Source: JAIVJM01 sp963816985 (GTDB lineage: Bacteria; Acidobacteriota; Blastocatellia; Pyrinomonadales; Pyrinomonadaceae). From it: a stretch of DNA of 64,000 bases. Numbering within the stretch: the stretch's first letter is position 1; every line of letters begins with the position of its first letter. Position numbers and translations under genes: made by a program. Shown here one piece after another: positions 23,775-32,744 of this stretch. Below the pieces are notes generated by a model that had not been told where the DNA came from, did not search any database, and worked only from the letters and a program-made list of their open reading frames with translations. The stretch is taken from positions 124,001 through 188,000 of the forward strand of contig CAWFMF010000002.1 in the NCBI GenBank assembly GCA_963816985.1. The letters are read 5' to 3'.

Positions 23775-25052
23775 TCATCGTTTCCCTTTCGGCGGTCTCA
23801 CCCCGGCGCGTTCGTAGAACGTCCGGCCCCTCCACTTCAAACCCTTTCCTGTCACGACCCCGAACGCTGAGCCGGCGAGCACGGCGCAGCACAGAACCCA
23901 TCCGAGCGGCGCGGTCAGAGCGTAGCGGGCGGGCACGCCGAGCCGCCGGTTGACCAGCGCGAGGAGCGCGACGTCCAAGGCCCACGCCGAAGCGGACGGG
24001 ATGAGGAGTTGCCTCCAGACTTCGCCGCCGCCGAAGGCGAGCATCAATCCGCTGAAGATTGCGAGGAGCGGCGGGACGAGCGCGACGGTGAAGCACCAGA
24101 CGAGGCCCGCCGCCGCGAGCGGGAGCGAGAAGTGGAAGGCGGCGAACCAGTTCTTCGTGGCGCTCTCCCAGAGCCCCCGGAAGTCCGTGTACATCCGCGT
24201 CCGCGCGAGACGGGGCGCATACTCCGCAAGCAGTCGCGCGCCCGAACGCTTGAGCGCCCCGGCGAGGCGGAAGTCGTCGAGCACTTCGTCGCGCACCGCG
24301 CCGAAGCCGCCGAGGCGTTCGAGCGCCGCGCGCCGCATCAGGAAGAAGCCGCCGATGCCGACGGCGAGCGGCGAGCGCGGGTGGTTCACGAGGTCGAGCG
24401 GGTAGAGGATGTGCATCGCCCAGCCCCACGTCGGGATGAAGACGCGCTCCCAGAAGGTGTGCGCCTCGAAGTGCGGGAGGAGCGAGAGGGCGTCGCAGTT
24501 TCGTTTGAGGGCGTAAGCCAGAGCGGTGCGGAGCGCGGCAGGGTCGAAGAGCATGTCGGCGTCCGTCGCTAAGACCCACTCGCCGCGCGAGGCTTCGAGC
24601 GCCTGTTGCAGCGCGTAAGGTTTTCCGAGCCAACCTGCGGGCGGCTCTCGGCCCTCGACGACGCGCAGCCTTCCGTCTTCCGCCGCAAGCGAGCGGAGGA
24701 TGAACGGGGTCGCGTCGGTCGAGCGGTCGTTGACGGCCACGACCTCGAAATTCGTGTAGTCCTGCGCGAGCGCCGAGCGCACGGACTCGGCCAGTATCCG
24801 GCTCTCCTCGTTGCGCGCCGGGACGAGGACGGAGACGAGCGGCCACTCCTCAGACAGGAAGCGCGCGCCCGTCGCCGCCGCGCCGAGGAACTTCTGCCGC
24901 GCGAGGCTCAAGAGCGTCAGCGCCGTGGCCCCCAGCCACACGAAGAAGATGACCCACGCGGTCTGAGTGAGCAGGACGGAAGAAACGCAGAAGTCAGAAC
25001 GATGAACGATGAACTGAAAGACTAAGACGGTTGTTTTCAGTTCATCGTTCAT
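23775..25052 (-). CDS. Family 2 glycosyltransferase, membrane-bound (HpnB-like)
   Basis: A 425-aa GT2 enzyme. The GT-A core starts WPLVSVLVPARNEE, with NDRSTDAT, ATDADMLFDP (DxD metal site), GIGGFFLMRRAALERLGGF and DEVLDDFRLAGALKRSG. One hydrophobic segment precedes it and two or three follow (FHFSLPLAAAGLVWCFTVALV, YALTAPLGWVLCCAVLAG). The ending GKGLKWRGRTFY resembles the hopanoid/carotenoid-associated glycosyltransferases. The acceptor is unknown. The first 25 codons lie within the hairpin at 24988-25066, so the true start may be later, though no better start codon is obvious. Confidence 0.85.
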   Translation of the reverse strand: MNDELKTTVLVFQFIVHRSDFCVSSVLLTQTAWVIFFVWLGATALTLLSLARQKFLGAAATGARFLSEEWPLVSVLVPARNEESRILAESVRSALAQDYTNFEVVAVNDRSTDATPFILRSLAAEDGRLRVVEGREPPAGWLGKPYALQQALEASRGEWVLATDADMLFDPAALRTALAYALKRNCDALSLLPHFEAHTFWERVFIPTWGWAMHILYPLDLVNHPRSPLAVGIGGFFLMRRAALERLGGFGAVRDEVLDDFRLAGALKRSGARLLAEYAPRLARTRMYTDFRGLWESATKNWFAAFHFSLPLAAAGLVWCFTVALVPPLLAIFSGLMLAFGGGEVWRQLLIPSASAWALDVALLALVNRRLGVPARYALTAPLGWVLCCAVLAGSAFGVVTGKGLKWRGRTFYERAGVRPPKGKR

Positions 25053-25066
25053 CGTTCTGACTTCTG
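24988..25066. repeat. Heptamer-built intergenic hairpin 2
   Basis: 32-bp perfect inverted repeat (24988-25019 against 25035-25066) with a 15-nt loop. The arm contains GAACGAT repeated with period 7 and the AAGTCAGAA word shared with hairpins 3 and 6. It overlaps the annotated 5' end of the GT2 gene. Confidence 0.85.
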
Positions 25067-25074
25067 ACTTTTCT

Positions 25075-26433
25075 TCAACGCGTGTCGAGCATGTCGTGGC
25101 GGGTGATGATGCCGGTGATGCGCCCGTACTCTTCGACGAGGACGGCGGGGCTGCGGCTGAGGAGTCGCTTGACTTCGTTGGAGGTGGTGTCCACGTCCAC
25201 GACGGGGAAGCTCTCGCCCATCACCTCGCTGACGGGCGCGTCGAGCAGCTCGCGGTGGTCGAGGATTTTGGCGAGGATGCGGTTCTCGCGCGCGGCCCCG
25301 ACCGCCCGACCGTCTTCGATGACGGGCATCTGCGTGACGCCGAACTTGTCCATCTTCGCTAAGACTTCGGCGACCGTCTCCTGCGGCTCGGCGGAGACGA
25401 TGCGCGGAGTGGCCCCGGCGGCCTTCGTCGTGCTGATGAGCCCGGCGGTCATCCGCCTCGGCTCCAAAAGTCGCTTCTCCTTGAGCCACTCGTCCGAATG
25501 GTGCTTCGTCAGGTAGTGCTCGCCCGTGTCGCAGACGATGAAGACGACGACGCCCGTCTCGTCCAACGTGCGCGCGACCTTGAGCGCGGCGGCGAGGTTC
25601 GTGCCCGTCGAGCCGCCGCAGAAGATGCCCTCCTTGCGTCCGAGCTGGCGCGACAACTCAAACGAGTCGCGGTCGGTGACGTTGATAACCTCGTCCACGT
25701 AGCGGATGTGGACGTTGGCGGGGACGACCTCCTGCCCGATGCCTTCGACGAGGTAGGGCGTCGCCTCGTGCGTCCGCCCCGTCTCCTTGTAGGTCTTGAA
25801 GACCGAGCCGTAAGGGTCTGCGCCGATGACGCGGATGTTCGGGTTCTTCTCTTTAAGATAACGGCCCGTGCCGGAAATCGTCCCGCCCGTGCCGAGCCCG
25901 GCGACGAAGTGCGTGATGCTCCCCTCGGTCTGCTCCCAAAGCTCAGGGCCGGTCGTGCGGTAGTGCGCTTCGGGGTTGTTCGGGTTGGAATACTGGTCGG
26001 GGTAGAAGGAGTTGGGCGTCTCGCGCGCGATGCGGCGGGCGGTCTCGACGTAGTGGTCGGGCGTGCCGGGCCGCGCGGTGGCGGGGACGACCACCACGTC
26101 CGCGCCGAGCGCCTTCAGGTAACGAACCTTCTCGACCGAAGCCTTCTCCGTCATGACGAAGATGCAGCGGTAGCCTTTGACGGCGGCGGCGAGCGCGAGC
26201 CCGATGCCGGTGTTGCCGGAGGTCGCCTCGACGATGGTTCCGCCGGGCTTGAGAGCGCCCTCGCGCTCGGCGGCCTCGATCATCGAGACGCCGATGCGGT
26301 CTTTGACCGAGTAGCCGGGGTTGAGGTTCTCCATCTTGGCGAGCACGGTCGCCTTGATGCCGTCGGTCAGGCGGTTGAGCTTGACGAGCGGCGTGCGACC
26401 GATGAGGCCGAGGATGTTGTCTTGAAAGTCCAT
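25075..26433 (-). CDS. Cystathionine beta-synthase (PLP enzyme with two CBS domains)
   Basis: A 452-aa fold-type II PLP enzyme. NPGYSVKDRIG gives the Schiff-base Lys44, EATSGNTGIGLA binds the substrate carboxylate, and GLGTGGTISGTGRYL binds the PLP phosphate. Residues about 340-450 form a CBS pair (VLAKMDKFGVTQMPVIEDG, VSEVMGESFPVVDVDTTSNEV). It condenses serine or an acylated serine with homocysteine, or acts as a cysteine synthase; the CBS pair, typical of cystathionine beta-synthases, may bind a nucleotide. GGAGAGA directly precedes the ATG. Confidence 0.9.
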   Translation of the reverse strand: MDFQDNILGLIGRTPLVKLNRLTDGIKATVLAKMENLNPGYSVKDRIGVSMIEAAEREGALKPGGTIVEATSGNTGIGLALAAAVKGYRCIFVMTEKASVEKVRYLKALGADVVVVPATARPGTPDHYVETARRIARETPNSFYPDQYSNPNNPEAHYRTTGPELWEQTEGSITHFVAGLGTGGTISGTGRYLKEKNPNIRVIGADPYGSVFKTYKETGRTHEATPYLVEGIGQEVVPANVHIRYVDEVINVTDRDSFELSRQLGRKEGIFCGGSTGTNLAAALKVARTLDETGVVVFIVCDTGEHYLTKHHSDEWLKEKRLLEPRRMTAGLISTTKAAGATPRIVSAEPQETVAEVLAKMDKFGVTQMPVIEDGRAVGAARENRILAKILDHRELLDAPVSEVMGESFPVVDVDTTSNEVKRLLSRSPAVLVEEYGRITGIITRHDMLDTR

Positions 26434-26803
26434 TCTCTCTCCGCTACAAAAAAATCTGCCGGGTTGTTGGGTGCTGAACTGAAGTTTACAACGGAACTCC
26501 GCCGCGCTGCCACTACGGCCTTCGGGACGCGGACGCGGGCCGCGCGCGGGCGACGGAAGCGGCAGTCACGAACGTCGCGCGGGACGAGAGGCGGCGGCGA
26601 GGCGGGCCGTATTTTCCCTTGAATTTTGTACAAATCCGTACAGACCGCCGTGCCCTCGACGCCTATACTGTGCGCCGTGTAAGTAACAAGGGGAAAAGGC
26701 TGGGGGGCGTGATCTCAGCGAGAAGCGATCCGCCCTCCTGTTTCTAAACCCCTCGCCTATCAGCCTCAAACACGTTCCCGTAGAAAGACGAAGTCAGGAA
26801 GTG
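26434..26803 (+). promoter_or_regulatory. Upstream region of the response regulator with palindrome and -10 box
   Basis: No gene in 370 bases. A dyad TGTAC-N6-GTACA (26627-26642) lies 21 bases before TATACT (26664-26669), a fair -10 sequence, so a bound regulator could overlap the -35 position. The mRNA leader would be about 130 nt. Confidence 0.35.
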
Positions 26804-27265
26804 ATGTACCCTCGCGCCGTACAAGACTTTCGCCTCCTCAAAAGGCCGCCCGTCCCGCGCGCGCTCGGCGCGAACGACACCAGTCCGTGCCCGAAGAAGT
26901 GGAAGGTGCTCGTCGCCGAGGACAACGCGGACGTGCGCCTGATGATGAGGACGCTGTTGGAGATGAAGGGCTACGGCGTGCTCGAAGCGGGCGACGGGCA
27001 CGAGGCCATCTCCGTCGCGGAGGACTCACGGCCCGACCTCATCCTCATGGACTTGCAGCTCCCGCGCCTCAACGGCTTCGCCGTGACGCGTTTCATCCGC
27101 CAGCACGCGGAGCTGAAGGGCGTGCCCATCCTCATCGTCTCCGGCCACGACCCGGCACAGCACCGCAACCTCGCGCTCGCCGCCGGGTGCAACGGCTACG
27201 TCCAGAAGCCTCTGGACTTCGACCACCTCGAAGGGCTCATCGTGAGCCTCTTGCCCGCCGACTGA
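26804..27265 (+). CDS. Single-domain response regulator (receiver)
   Basis: About 153 aa. A CheY-like receiver from about residue 33: VLVAEDNADVRLMMRTLLE (acidic pair), LILMDLQLPRLNGF (phosphoacceptor Asp in MDLQ), LIVSGHD (Ser switch residue) and NGYVQKPLDFDHL (conserved Lys-Pro). No output domain, so it signals by protein contact. The N-terminal 30 residues are an unusual extension; GTG at 26801 is an alternative start. No kinase gene is next to it. Confidence 0.9.
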   Translation: MYPRAVQDFRLLKRPPVPRALGANDTSPCPKKWKVLVAEDNADVRLMMRTLLEMKGYGVLEAGDGHEAISVAEDSRPDLILMDLQLPRLNGFAVTRFIRQHAELKGVPILIVSGHDPAQHRNLALAAGCNGYVQKPLDFDHLEGLIVSLLPAD

Positions 27266-27300
27266 AAATTCCCGAATCCGACCCGGACGCGAAGGCTCGC

Positions 27301-28338
27301 TTAATCCGCTTCGACGCAGGCGGCGAGGCGCGCGGCGAAGTCGCTCTGCTCCCACTCGTGCCAGAGCGTGAGCGCGCGGCGGTAGTGGCACGCGCGCGCC
27401 TCGGCGAAGTGGCCGAGGAGCCACACGCCCGCCTCCTTGAGCTGCGCGCGCGACTTGCGCACGGCTTTGCCCGCCCCTTTACTCTTTTCGTCCGCTCCGC
27501 CCTTCGCGGAGAGGCGCGCGCCGAACTCTTTAATCCACGCGTCGCAGTCGTGCAGCTCGCCGAGCGCGCCCTGCAACTCGGCGACCTCCTCGGCAAAGGC
27601 TTTGGTCGCGCCGCCCCAGCACGGAGCGAACAGTTCCAGCGCGTAGCGCAGGCGCTTGGCCGCAATCCTCATCTTGTGCAGGCGTTTCGTCTTGCGCGGG
27701 CGGTAGAGGCTGCCGCTCAACTCGGCCAGCTCGCCCCACGACTTCAAGATGATGGCGCGGCCCGCCGCGCGGAAGCTCGTCCCGTCTTCGCCGTCCGGGG
27801 AGTCCGACGCGCCTTCGGCTTCGTCGTCTTCGCTCCCCTTCTTCCGCCGCCGCCGTTTCTTGTGCGTCGCCTCTTTGATGGCGGATTGGAAGAGTTCCCG
27901 GAAAGACTCCACGGCCTCTTCCGTGATGGCCTCGGAAAGACTCGCGCGCGACTTCTCGCGCCGCGCCTCTCGCTCGCCGACGAGTAGTTCGAGACCGGCG
28001 ACGGCTTCCGCCGGCGCGTCGCCTTTGAGCTTCTCCAACTCGATGAGCGCCACGTCGTCGTCGCGCACCTCGCCGAGCGCGTCCGCCAGACGCTTCAGCT
28101 CGTCGCGCGCCTCGTCGAAGCGCCCGCGCCTTTGCAGGTGCGGCATAAAATCCCTGAGCGCGCTCCGCAGGCGGCGCGACGCGACGCGCATGTCGTGGAC
28201 GCCCTCCGGGTCGCTCCAATCGAGCGCCGCCTCGCGGAACCCGCACATCTCTCCGAGCCGCACGAGCAGCACCCGCCTCACGCCCAAGTGCGCGCCCGCC
28301 TTGCAGTCGAGCCCTTCAATCTTTTTCGCTTTAGCCAT
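27301..28338 (-). CDS. CHAD domain protein
   Basis: A 345-aa alpha-helical CHAD protein. The two halves carry the conserved HDMRVASRRLRSALRDF and LHKMRIAAKRLRYALELF helices whose basic faces bind polyphosphate. A Lys/Arg-rich then Asp/Glu/Ser-rich linker (KKRRRRKKGSEDDEAEG) separates them. CHAD proteins bind inorganic polyphosphate, and a Ppx/GppA gene follows on the same strand upstream, supporting that role. It is not an enzyme itself. Confidence 0.88.
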   Translation of the reverse strand: MAKAKKIEGLDCKAGAHLGVRRVLLVRLGEMCGFREAALDWSDPEGVHDMRVASRRLRSALRDFMPHLQRRGRFDEARDELKRLADALGEVRDDDVALIELEKLKGDAPAEAVAGLELLVGEREARREKSRASLSEAITEEAVESFRELFQSAIKEATHKKRRRRKKGSEDDEAEGASDSPDGEDGTSFRAAGRAIILKSWGELAELSGSLYRPRKTKRLHKMRIAAKRLRYALELFAPCWGGATKAFAEEVAELQGALGELHDCDAWIKEFGARLSAKGGADEKSKGAGKAVRKSRAQLKEAGVWLLGHFAEARACHYRRALTLWHEWEQSDFAARLAACVEAD

Positions 28339-28358
28339 AGATGAGAAGTCAGAAGTCA

Positions 28359-28430
28359 GGAGACGGAATCCAGAAGTTCAGAGGAAGCCGAACGAACGCT
28401 TATTCATTCCGACTTCTGGATTCCGTCTCC
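28359..28430. repeat. Intergenic hairpin 3
   Basis: 19-bp perfect inverted repeat (GGAGACGGAATCCAGAAGT, 28359-28377, against 28412-28430), preceded by the period-7 pair AGAAGTC. It lies between ppx and the CHAD gene. Confidence 0.75.
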
Positions 28431-29978
28431 CGGCTCCTCTCTACTGAATTTGAGTCGGCAGTCGAAGACCTGCTCGAAGAGGTCTTGTTTCTGTTCGGCG
28501 GCGAAGATTTCGCGTTCGCAGTCTTCCGCCGAGAGTAGACGGATTTGGACGGCCCCGTCGTCGCGCGTGACGCGCAAATGTCGGACGCGGCTGTCGTGGC
28601 TGCGGTCGAAGGCGTCGGCCACGCGGAGGATCGCGCCGAGGCGGCAGACGGTCTGCCGGTCGTGCTCGTTGAGCGAAGCGAATTCCGCGTGGCGCTCCTT
28701 CGGCGTCGCGCCCCGGTGATAGCGTGCGACGTTGGCGATGACTTCGCGCTCGGCCTCGGAGAAGCCCGTCAGCTCCGAGTTGCGGATGAGATAGAGCGCG
28801 TGCTTGTGGTGTCCGTCCGAGGCGATGTGGTAGCCCGCGTCGTGCAGCAGCGCCGACGCCGAGAGCAGCGTCCGGTGGTGGCGCGTGAGCCCGAAGTCTT
28901 CGGCGAGCGCGTCGAAGAGCTGCTCGGAGAGGCGCGCGACCTGACGCGCGTGCGCCTCCTCGTACCCGAACCGCCGCCCGACGGCGTGGACGCCGCGCAG
29001 GCGCGGGTCTGATTCGCCCGGAAGCGGCGGCAAAGCCTCGGCCTCGAACTCGCGGAGCGCGTCAATCACGACCCCCTCGCGCAGCGCGTAGTCGCACGAG
29101 CGCAGGTAGTTGATGCCGAGGGCACGCATCGCGCCTTCGAGTATCTGCCCGCCCGCGACGATGATTTCGGCGCGCTGGCCGCTGACGCCGGGCACGTCGC
29201 GCCGCTCGGCCAGAGTCATCGTCGAGAGTTTTTCGTTCAGACGTTCGAGCCGCGCGAAGACTATTCCCGTCCCGGCGGGCTGCGCGCCTTGCTCGGCGCG
29301 CGCCGCCTCGCGCAGGCGCAAGACCTCGCCGACGGCGATGATCGTCCCCGAAGTTCCGGTCGCGTGCATCCAACGCGCGCCGCGCATCTCTCGCGCGGGG
29401 CGTTCGAGCGCGCCGCGTATCTCCTCGCGCAGCGCGCGCAACTCCTTAGCCCTCGGCGGGTCGCCCGCGAGGAATTTTTCGGTGAGCCCGACGGAGCCGA
29501 GCCTGACCGAGAAGAGGTGGACGGGCTGACCTTCGCGCATCAGGGAGATTTCCGTCGAGCCGCCGCCGATGTCTATGTTGAGGAGCGGCGCGCCCGCCGT
29601 CGGCGAGCAGCCGTGCGACGCCGCGACGCCGATGAGCCGCGCCTCCTCGACGCCCGAAAGCACCTCGACGCGGACGCCCGCGCGCTGCTCGACCTCTTCG
29701 ATAAATTCTGCGGCGTTCGTCGCCTCGCGCACCGAAGCCGTGGCGATGGCGAGGACGCGCTCGGCCCCCCGCGCCTCGGCCATCGAGCGGAAACGCTTGA
29801 TGGTGTCGGCGGCGCGCGCGATGGCCTCCGCCGAAAGGAAGCCCTCGCGCAGAGTGTCGTGGCCGAGGCGGACGACTTCCTTCTCGCGCGCCAAAACAGC
29901 GAACGAATCGCTCGCCGCCGCCTCGACGACGATGAGCTTGATGGAGTTCGAGCCGATGTCTATGGCCGCCAGTTTCAA
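28404..29978 (-). CDS. Ppx/GppA phosphatase (exopolyphosphatase)
   Basis: A 524-aa sugar-kinase/actin-fold phosphatase. The N-terminal KLAAIDIGSNSIKLIVVE (phosphate 1), NIDIGGGSTEISLM (phosphate 2) and TGTSGTIIAVGEVL are diagnostic. The C-terminal part is an HD-like helical domain (LLSASALLHDAGYHIASDGHHKHALYL). It removes terminal phosphate from polyphosphate and/or pppGpp. It overlaps the phosphoesterase upstream by 4 bases and is followed by CHAD, indicating a polyphosphate operon. Confidence 0.92.
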   Translation of the reverse strand: MKLAAIDIGSNSIKLIVVEAAASDSFAVLAREKEVVRLGHDTLREGFLSAEAIARAADTIKRFRSMAEARGAERVLAIATASVREATNAAEFIEEVEQRAGVRVEVLSGVEEARLIGVAASHGCSPTAGAPLLNIDIGGGSTEISLMREGQPVHLFSVRLGSVGLTEKFLAGDPPRAKELRALREEIRGALERPAREMRGARWMHATGTSGTIIAVGEVLRLREAARAEQGAQPAGTGIVFARLERLNEKLSTMTLAERRDVPGVSGQRAEIIVAGGQILEGAMRALGINYLRSCDYALREGVVIDALREFEAEALPPLPGESDPRLRGVHAVGRRFGYEEAHARQVARLSEQLFDALAEDFGLTRHHRTLLSASALLHDAGYHIASDGHHKHALYLIRNSELTGFSEAEREVIANVARYHRGATPKERHAEFASLNEHDRQTVCRLGAILRVADAFDRSHDSRVRHLRVTRDDGAVQIRLLSAEDCEREIFAAEQKQDLFEQVFDCRLKFSREEPGDGIQKSE

Positions 29979-30676
29979 GCGTCGCCCTCTCCCGCATGTG
30001 TCTCTGAACTTTGCGCGCGGCCAGCGGGCGCGGAGTAAGCGCGGCGCGCGCGGACGTTAACGAAGCGGTTTGTCTCCAAGATGTAAGCCGTCAACTGGAA
30101 GCCGTAGACGCAGCCCGTGTCGAGCCCCAACGCGCGCGGGCCGCGTCGCGGCAAGGGCGCGGGCCAGTGGCCGAAGACGACGGTCTGCTCGCCTTCGTAA
30201 ACTTCGTACCACGGCACGCCCTCGCGGCTCGTGCGGTCGGGGCCGAGCGTGCGCAACTCAGTCAGGTCTTCGACGGCCTGCTCTCCGAGCGGGACGCCGG
30301 GGCGGACGCCCGCGTGGACGACGAGGTGCGCTCCGAGTTCAATCATGAGCGGCAGAGAGTCGAGGTAATCACGGTAACGCTCGCGCCCGTCTTCAAGCTC
30401 GGCGACGCAACGCTCCTGATGAGGCTTAAGCTTGACGGGCTCGCCCTTCAAAGCCCTGAGCACGGCGCGGTCGTGGTTGCCGAGGACGGAGGAGAAGCGC
30501 GCGTCCGACATGAAGAGGTCGAGCACCTCCCGGTTCTTCTCGCCCTTCACGACGAGGTCGCCGACGCAGACGAGGCGGTCGCGCGGCGCGAACTCCAACG
30601 AGTCGAGCAGCGCGAGCAACTCGTCGTAGCAGCCATGCACGTCGCCGACGACGATGGTGCGGCCCGCCTCCGTCAA
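29975..30676 (-). CDS. Calcineurin-like metallophosphoesterase (ApaH/PrpE-like)
   Basis: A 233-aa enzyme with all blocks of the fold: GDVHGCYDE (metal), CVGDLVVKG (metal), LGNHDRAVL (catalytic His), VVHAGVRPG and VFGHWPAPLP. Relatives hydrolyse diadenosine polyphosphates or phosphoproteins. The start codon is TTG directly after the TAA of the ferredoxin gene, with GGGAGG upstream, so translation is coupled. The GLDTGCVYG ending matches the ApaH/PrpE group. Confidence 0.88.
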   Translation of the reverse strand: MTEAGRTIVVGDVHGCYDELLALLDSLEFAPRDRLVCVGDLVVKGEKNREVLDLFMSDARFSSVLGNHDRAVLRALKGEPVKLKPHQERCVAELEDGRERYRDYLDSLPLMIELGAHLVVHAGVRPGVPLGEQAVEDLTELRTLGPDRTSREGVPWYEVYEGEQTVVFGHWPAPLPRRGPRALGLDTGCVYGFQLTAYILETNRFVNVRARRAYSAPAGRAQSSETHAGEGDA

Positions 30677-31003
30677 TTAATCTTCCCTCCCGCCGTCGCC
30701 GCGCATGTCGCGGAGGATTCGACACCCGTCGGCGACTTCCCCCTTGAGGTACTTCTCCGCAATCTCGCGCGCGCAACTGGCGTCCACCTCCCCGTACCAG
30801 ACGCCTTCCGGGTAGACGACCATCACGGGGCCGTCGTCGCACTGGTCGAGGCAATCAACTTTCGTGATGAGGACGCGCTCGCGCTCGCCCGCCTCCTTCA
30901 GCGCGTGCTTCAACTCCTTCAGAGACTCCTTGCCGCCGCGCTTCAAGCAGTCCTTGTGGTCGCAGACGAGGATGTGTCTCCTGATTTTTTTAAGGCCCGA
31001 CAC
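30677..31003 (-). CDS. Thioredoxin-like [2Fe-2S] ferredoxin
   Basis: A 108-aa protein with cluster-ligand Cys in VCDHKDCLKRGG and VDCLDQCDDGP (C-x4-C...C-x3-C), followed by VVYPEGVWYGEV, the usual motif of this ferredoxin family. It carries electrons in the cytoplasm; a partner is not evident. First gene of the four-gene minus-strand run (ferredoxin, phosphoesterase, ppx, CHAD). Confidence 0.9.
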   Translation of the reverse strand: MSGLKKIRRHILVCDHKDCLKRGGKESLKELKHALKEAGERERVLITKVDCLDQCDDGPVMVVYPEGVWYGEVDASCAREIAEKYLKGEVADGCRILRDMRGDGGRED

Positions 31004-31150
31004 TTATTACTCTCTTCCGCCGCTCAACGTCCGAACCGTGACGGCGACTTACCTTTCTCCGAATGTTTTTTTCGTTTCCCTCTTTGATTACAGCACAACC
31101 CTCGCCGCCTCAACAAACGCGCACCGCGCGTCTCAACAGCCCCGCCGCCG

Positions 31151-31183
31151 TTTACCATTTACCGTTTACCATTTACCATTTAC
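31151..31183 (+). repeat. Heptamer direct repeat upstream of sixA
   Basis: TTTACCA/TTTACCG repeated 4.7 times with a strict 7-base period, ending six bases before the sixA start codon. Unlike the other heptamer arrays here there is no matching inverted arm. Confidence 0.8.
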
Positions 31184-31188
31184 GCCTG

Positions 31189-31701
31189 ATGAAAAGACTC
31201 CTCCTGATGCGACACGCGAAATCGAGTTGGGACGCCGAAGGGCTCGCCGACTTTGACCGACCGCTAAATGCGCGCGGCCTGCGCGACGCGCCCCTCGTCG
31301 GCGAGCACTTGCGCGCGCGGAATTTCCGCCCCGACCTCATCATCAGCTCGCCCGCCGAGCGTGCGCGCAGAACGGCGGCGCTCGTCGTCGAGGCGGCCCG
31401 GTTCCAGGCGGCCCGGTTCCAGACGGCCCGCCTCCGGCACGACGAGCGCATCTACGAGGCCGACGCCGCGCGCCTCGTCGAAGTCGTTTCGCAAATCGAA
31501 GAGGACGCCGAAGCGGTTCTCCTCGTCGGCCACAACCCCGGCATGGAGCAGCTCCTCCAACTCCTGACCGGCGAGACGCGCCGCATGACGACCGCCGCCG
31601 TCGCCCTCGTCAACCTCGACATCGAAAAGTGGAGCAAGGCGCGCGAGCACACCGGGCGTCTCGAATGGCACGTCAGGCCGAAAGAATTATCGGGCGAATA
31701 G
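31189..31701 (+). CDS. sixA: SixA-type phosphohistidine phosphatase
   Basis: A 170-aa histidine-phosphatase-superfamily enzyme. LLLMRHAKSSWD holds the catalytic RHG-type His (here RHAK, as in SixA), with ISSPAERARRTA (second Arg) and VLLVGHNPGMEQL (second His). SixA removes phosphate from histidine phosphotransfer proteins. A small in-frame tandem repeat gives ARFQAARFQTARL at about residues 67-80. The start at 31189 is chosen because the enzyme fold begins there; the frame upstream encodes only repeat sequence. Nine bases before rtcA. Confidence 0.9.
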   Translation: MKRLLLMRHAKSSWDAEGLADFDRPLNARGLRDAPLVGEHLRARNFRPDLIISSPAERARRTAALVVEAARFQAARFQTARLRHDERIYEADAARLVEVVSQIEEDAEAVLLVGHNPGMEQLLQLLTGETRRMTTAAVALVNLDIEKWSKAREHTGRLEWHVRPKELSGE

Positions 31702-31710
31702 GGGAGGGAT

Positions 31711-32730
31711 ATGCTCAGCATAGACGGCTCGTTCGGCGAGGGCGGCGGGCAGATTATCCGCACGTCTCTGGCGTTGGCGCTTATCACGGGGAAGGCTTTC
31801 CGGGTTTATAACGTCCGCGCGCGGCGGGCGAAGCCGGGGCTGCAACGGCAGCACCTGACGGCGGTCAATGCCGCCGCCGAGATTGGGCGGGCGCGGGTTG
31901 ACGGCGCGGGCGTCGGCTCGAAGGAGTTCACGTTCGTTCCCGGCGAGGTTTCGCCCGGCCAGTATCACTTCAGCATCGGGACGGCAGGCAGCACGATGCT
32001 CGTCCTGCAAGCGTTGCTGCCGCCGCTCATGGTCGCCCCGGCTCCGAGCCTCCTCACGTTCGAGGGCGGCACGCACAACGTCCACGCGCCGCCCTTCGAG
32101 TTCATCCGCAAGACTTTTCTCCCGCTCGTCAACCGTCTCGGGCCGAACGTCTCGGTCGAGCTGGTGCGCTACGGCTTCTACCCGCCGGGCGGCGGTCGCT
32201 TCAACGTCTACGTCGAGCCCACGGGCGAGTTGCGCCGCCTCGACATCCTTGAGCGCGGCGCGATTCTCGCCGAGCGGGCGCGCGCTCTGGTCGTCAACCT
32301 CCCGCCGCACGTCGGCGACCGCGAGCTGGCGGTGGCGAGCGAGCGGATGGGCCTCGTGCCCGACCAGCTCGAACTCGAAAGCTCGACCAACGCCCTGAGC
32401 CCCGGCAACGTCTTCACCGTCGAGATCGAGAGCGAGCAACTGACCGAAGTCTTCACCGGCATCGGCGAGCGCGGCGTCCCCGCCGAGACTATCGCCTCGC
32501 GCGCCATCCACGAAGCGCAGCGTTATCTGAAACACGGCGCGCCCGTCGGCGAACACCTCGCCGACCAACTCCTCATCCCCCTCGCCCTCGCGCGCGGCGG
32601 CTCCTACACGACGGGGCCGCTCTCGCTCCACACCACGACCAACGTCGAGACCATCAAAAAATTCCTGCCCGTCGAGATTACGACCACGCAGTTGACGGAA
32701 GAGATTTGGAAGGTGGATGTTGCGGGCTGA
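31711..32730 (+). CDS. rtcA: RNA 3'-terminal phosphate cyclase
   Basis: A 339-aa RtcA. The N-terminal LSIDGSFGEGGGQIIRTSLALA is diagnostic, then FSIGTAGSTMLVLQALLPPL and the catalytic region near the C-terminus with GEHLADQLLIPLAL (His nucleophile of the conserved H-x-A/L-DQ block). It uses ATP to convert RNA 3'-phosphate to a 2',3'-cyclic phosphate. No RtcB or RtcR is in view. GGGAGGG lies upstream of the ATG. Confidence 0.95.
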   Translation: MLSIDGSFGEGGGQIIRTSLALALITGKAFRVYNVRARRAKPGLQRQHLTAVNAAAEIGRARVDGAGVGSKEFTFVPGEVSPGQYHFSIGTAGSTMLVLQALLPPLMVAPAPSLLTFEGGTHNVHAPPFEFIRKTFLPLVNRLGPNVSVELVRYGFYPPGGGRFNVYVEPTGELRRLDILERGAILAERARALVVNLPPHVGDRELAVASERMGLVPDQLELESSTNALSPGNVFTVEIESEQLTEVFTGIGERGVPAETIASRAIHEAQRYLKHGAPVGEHLADQLLIPLALARGGSYTTGPLSLHTTTNVETIKKFLPVEITTTQLTEEIWKVDVAG

Positions 32731-32744
32731 ACATATTTCAGTAG

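Noticed and set aside
31151..31183. CRISPR-like repeat
   Set aside because: Units are 7 bases with no spacers; no CRISPR array or cas gene was seen anywhere in the window.
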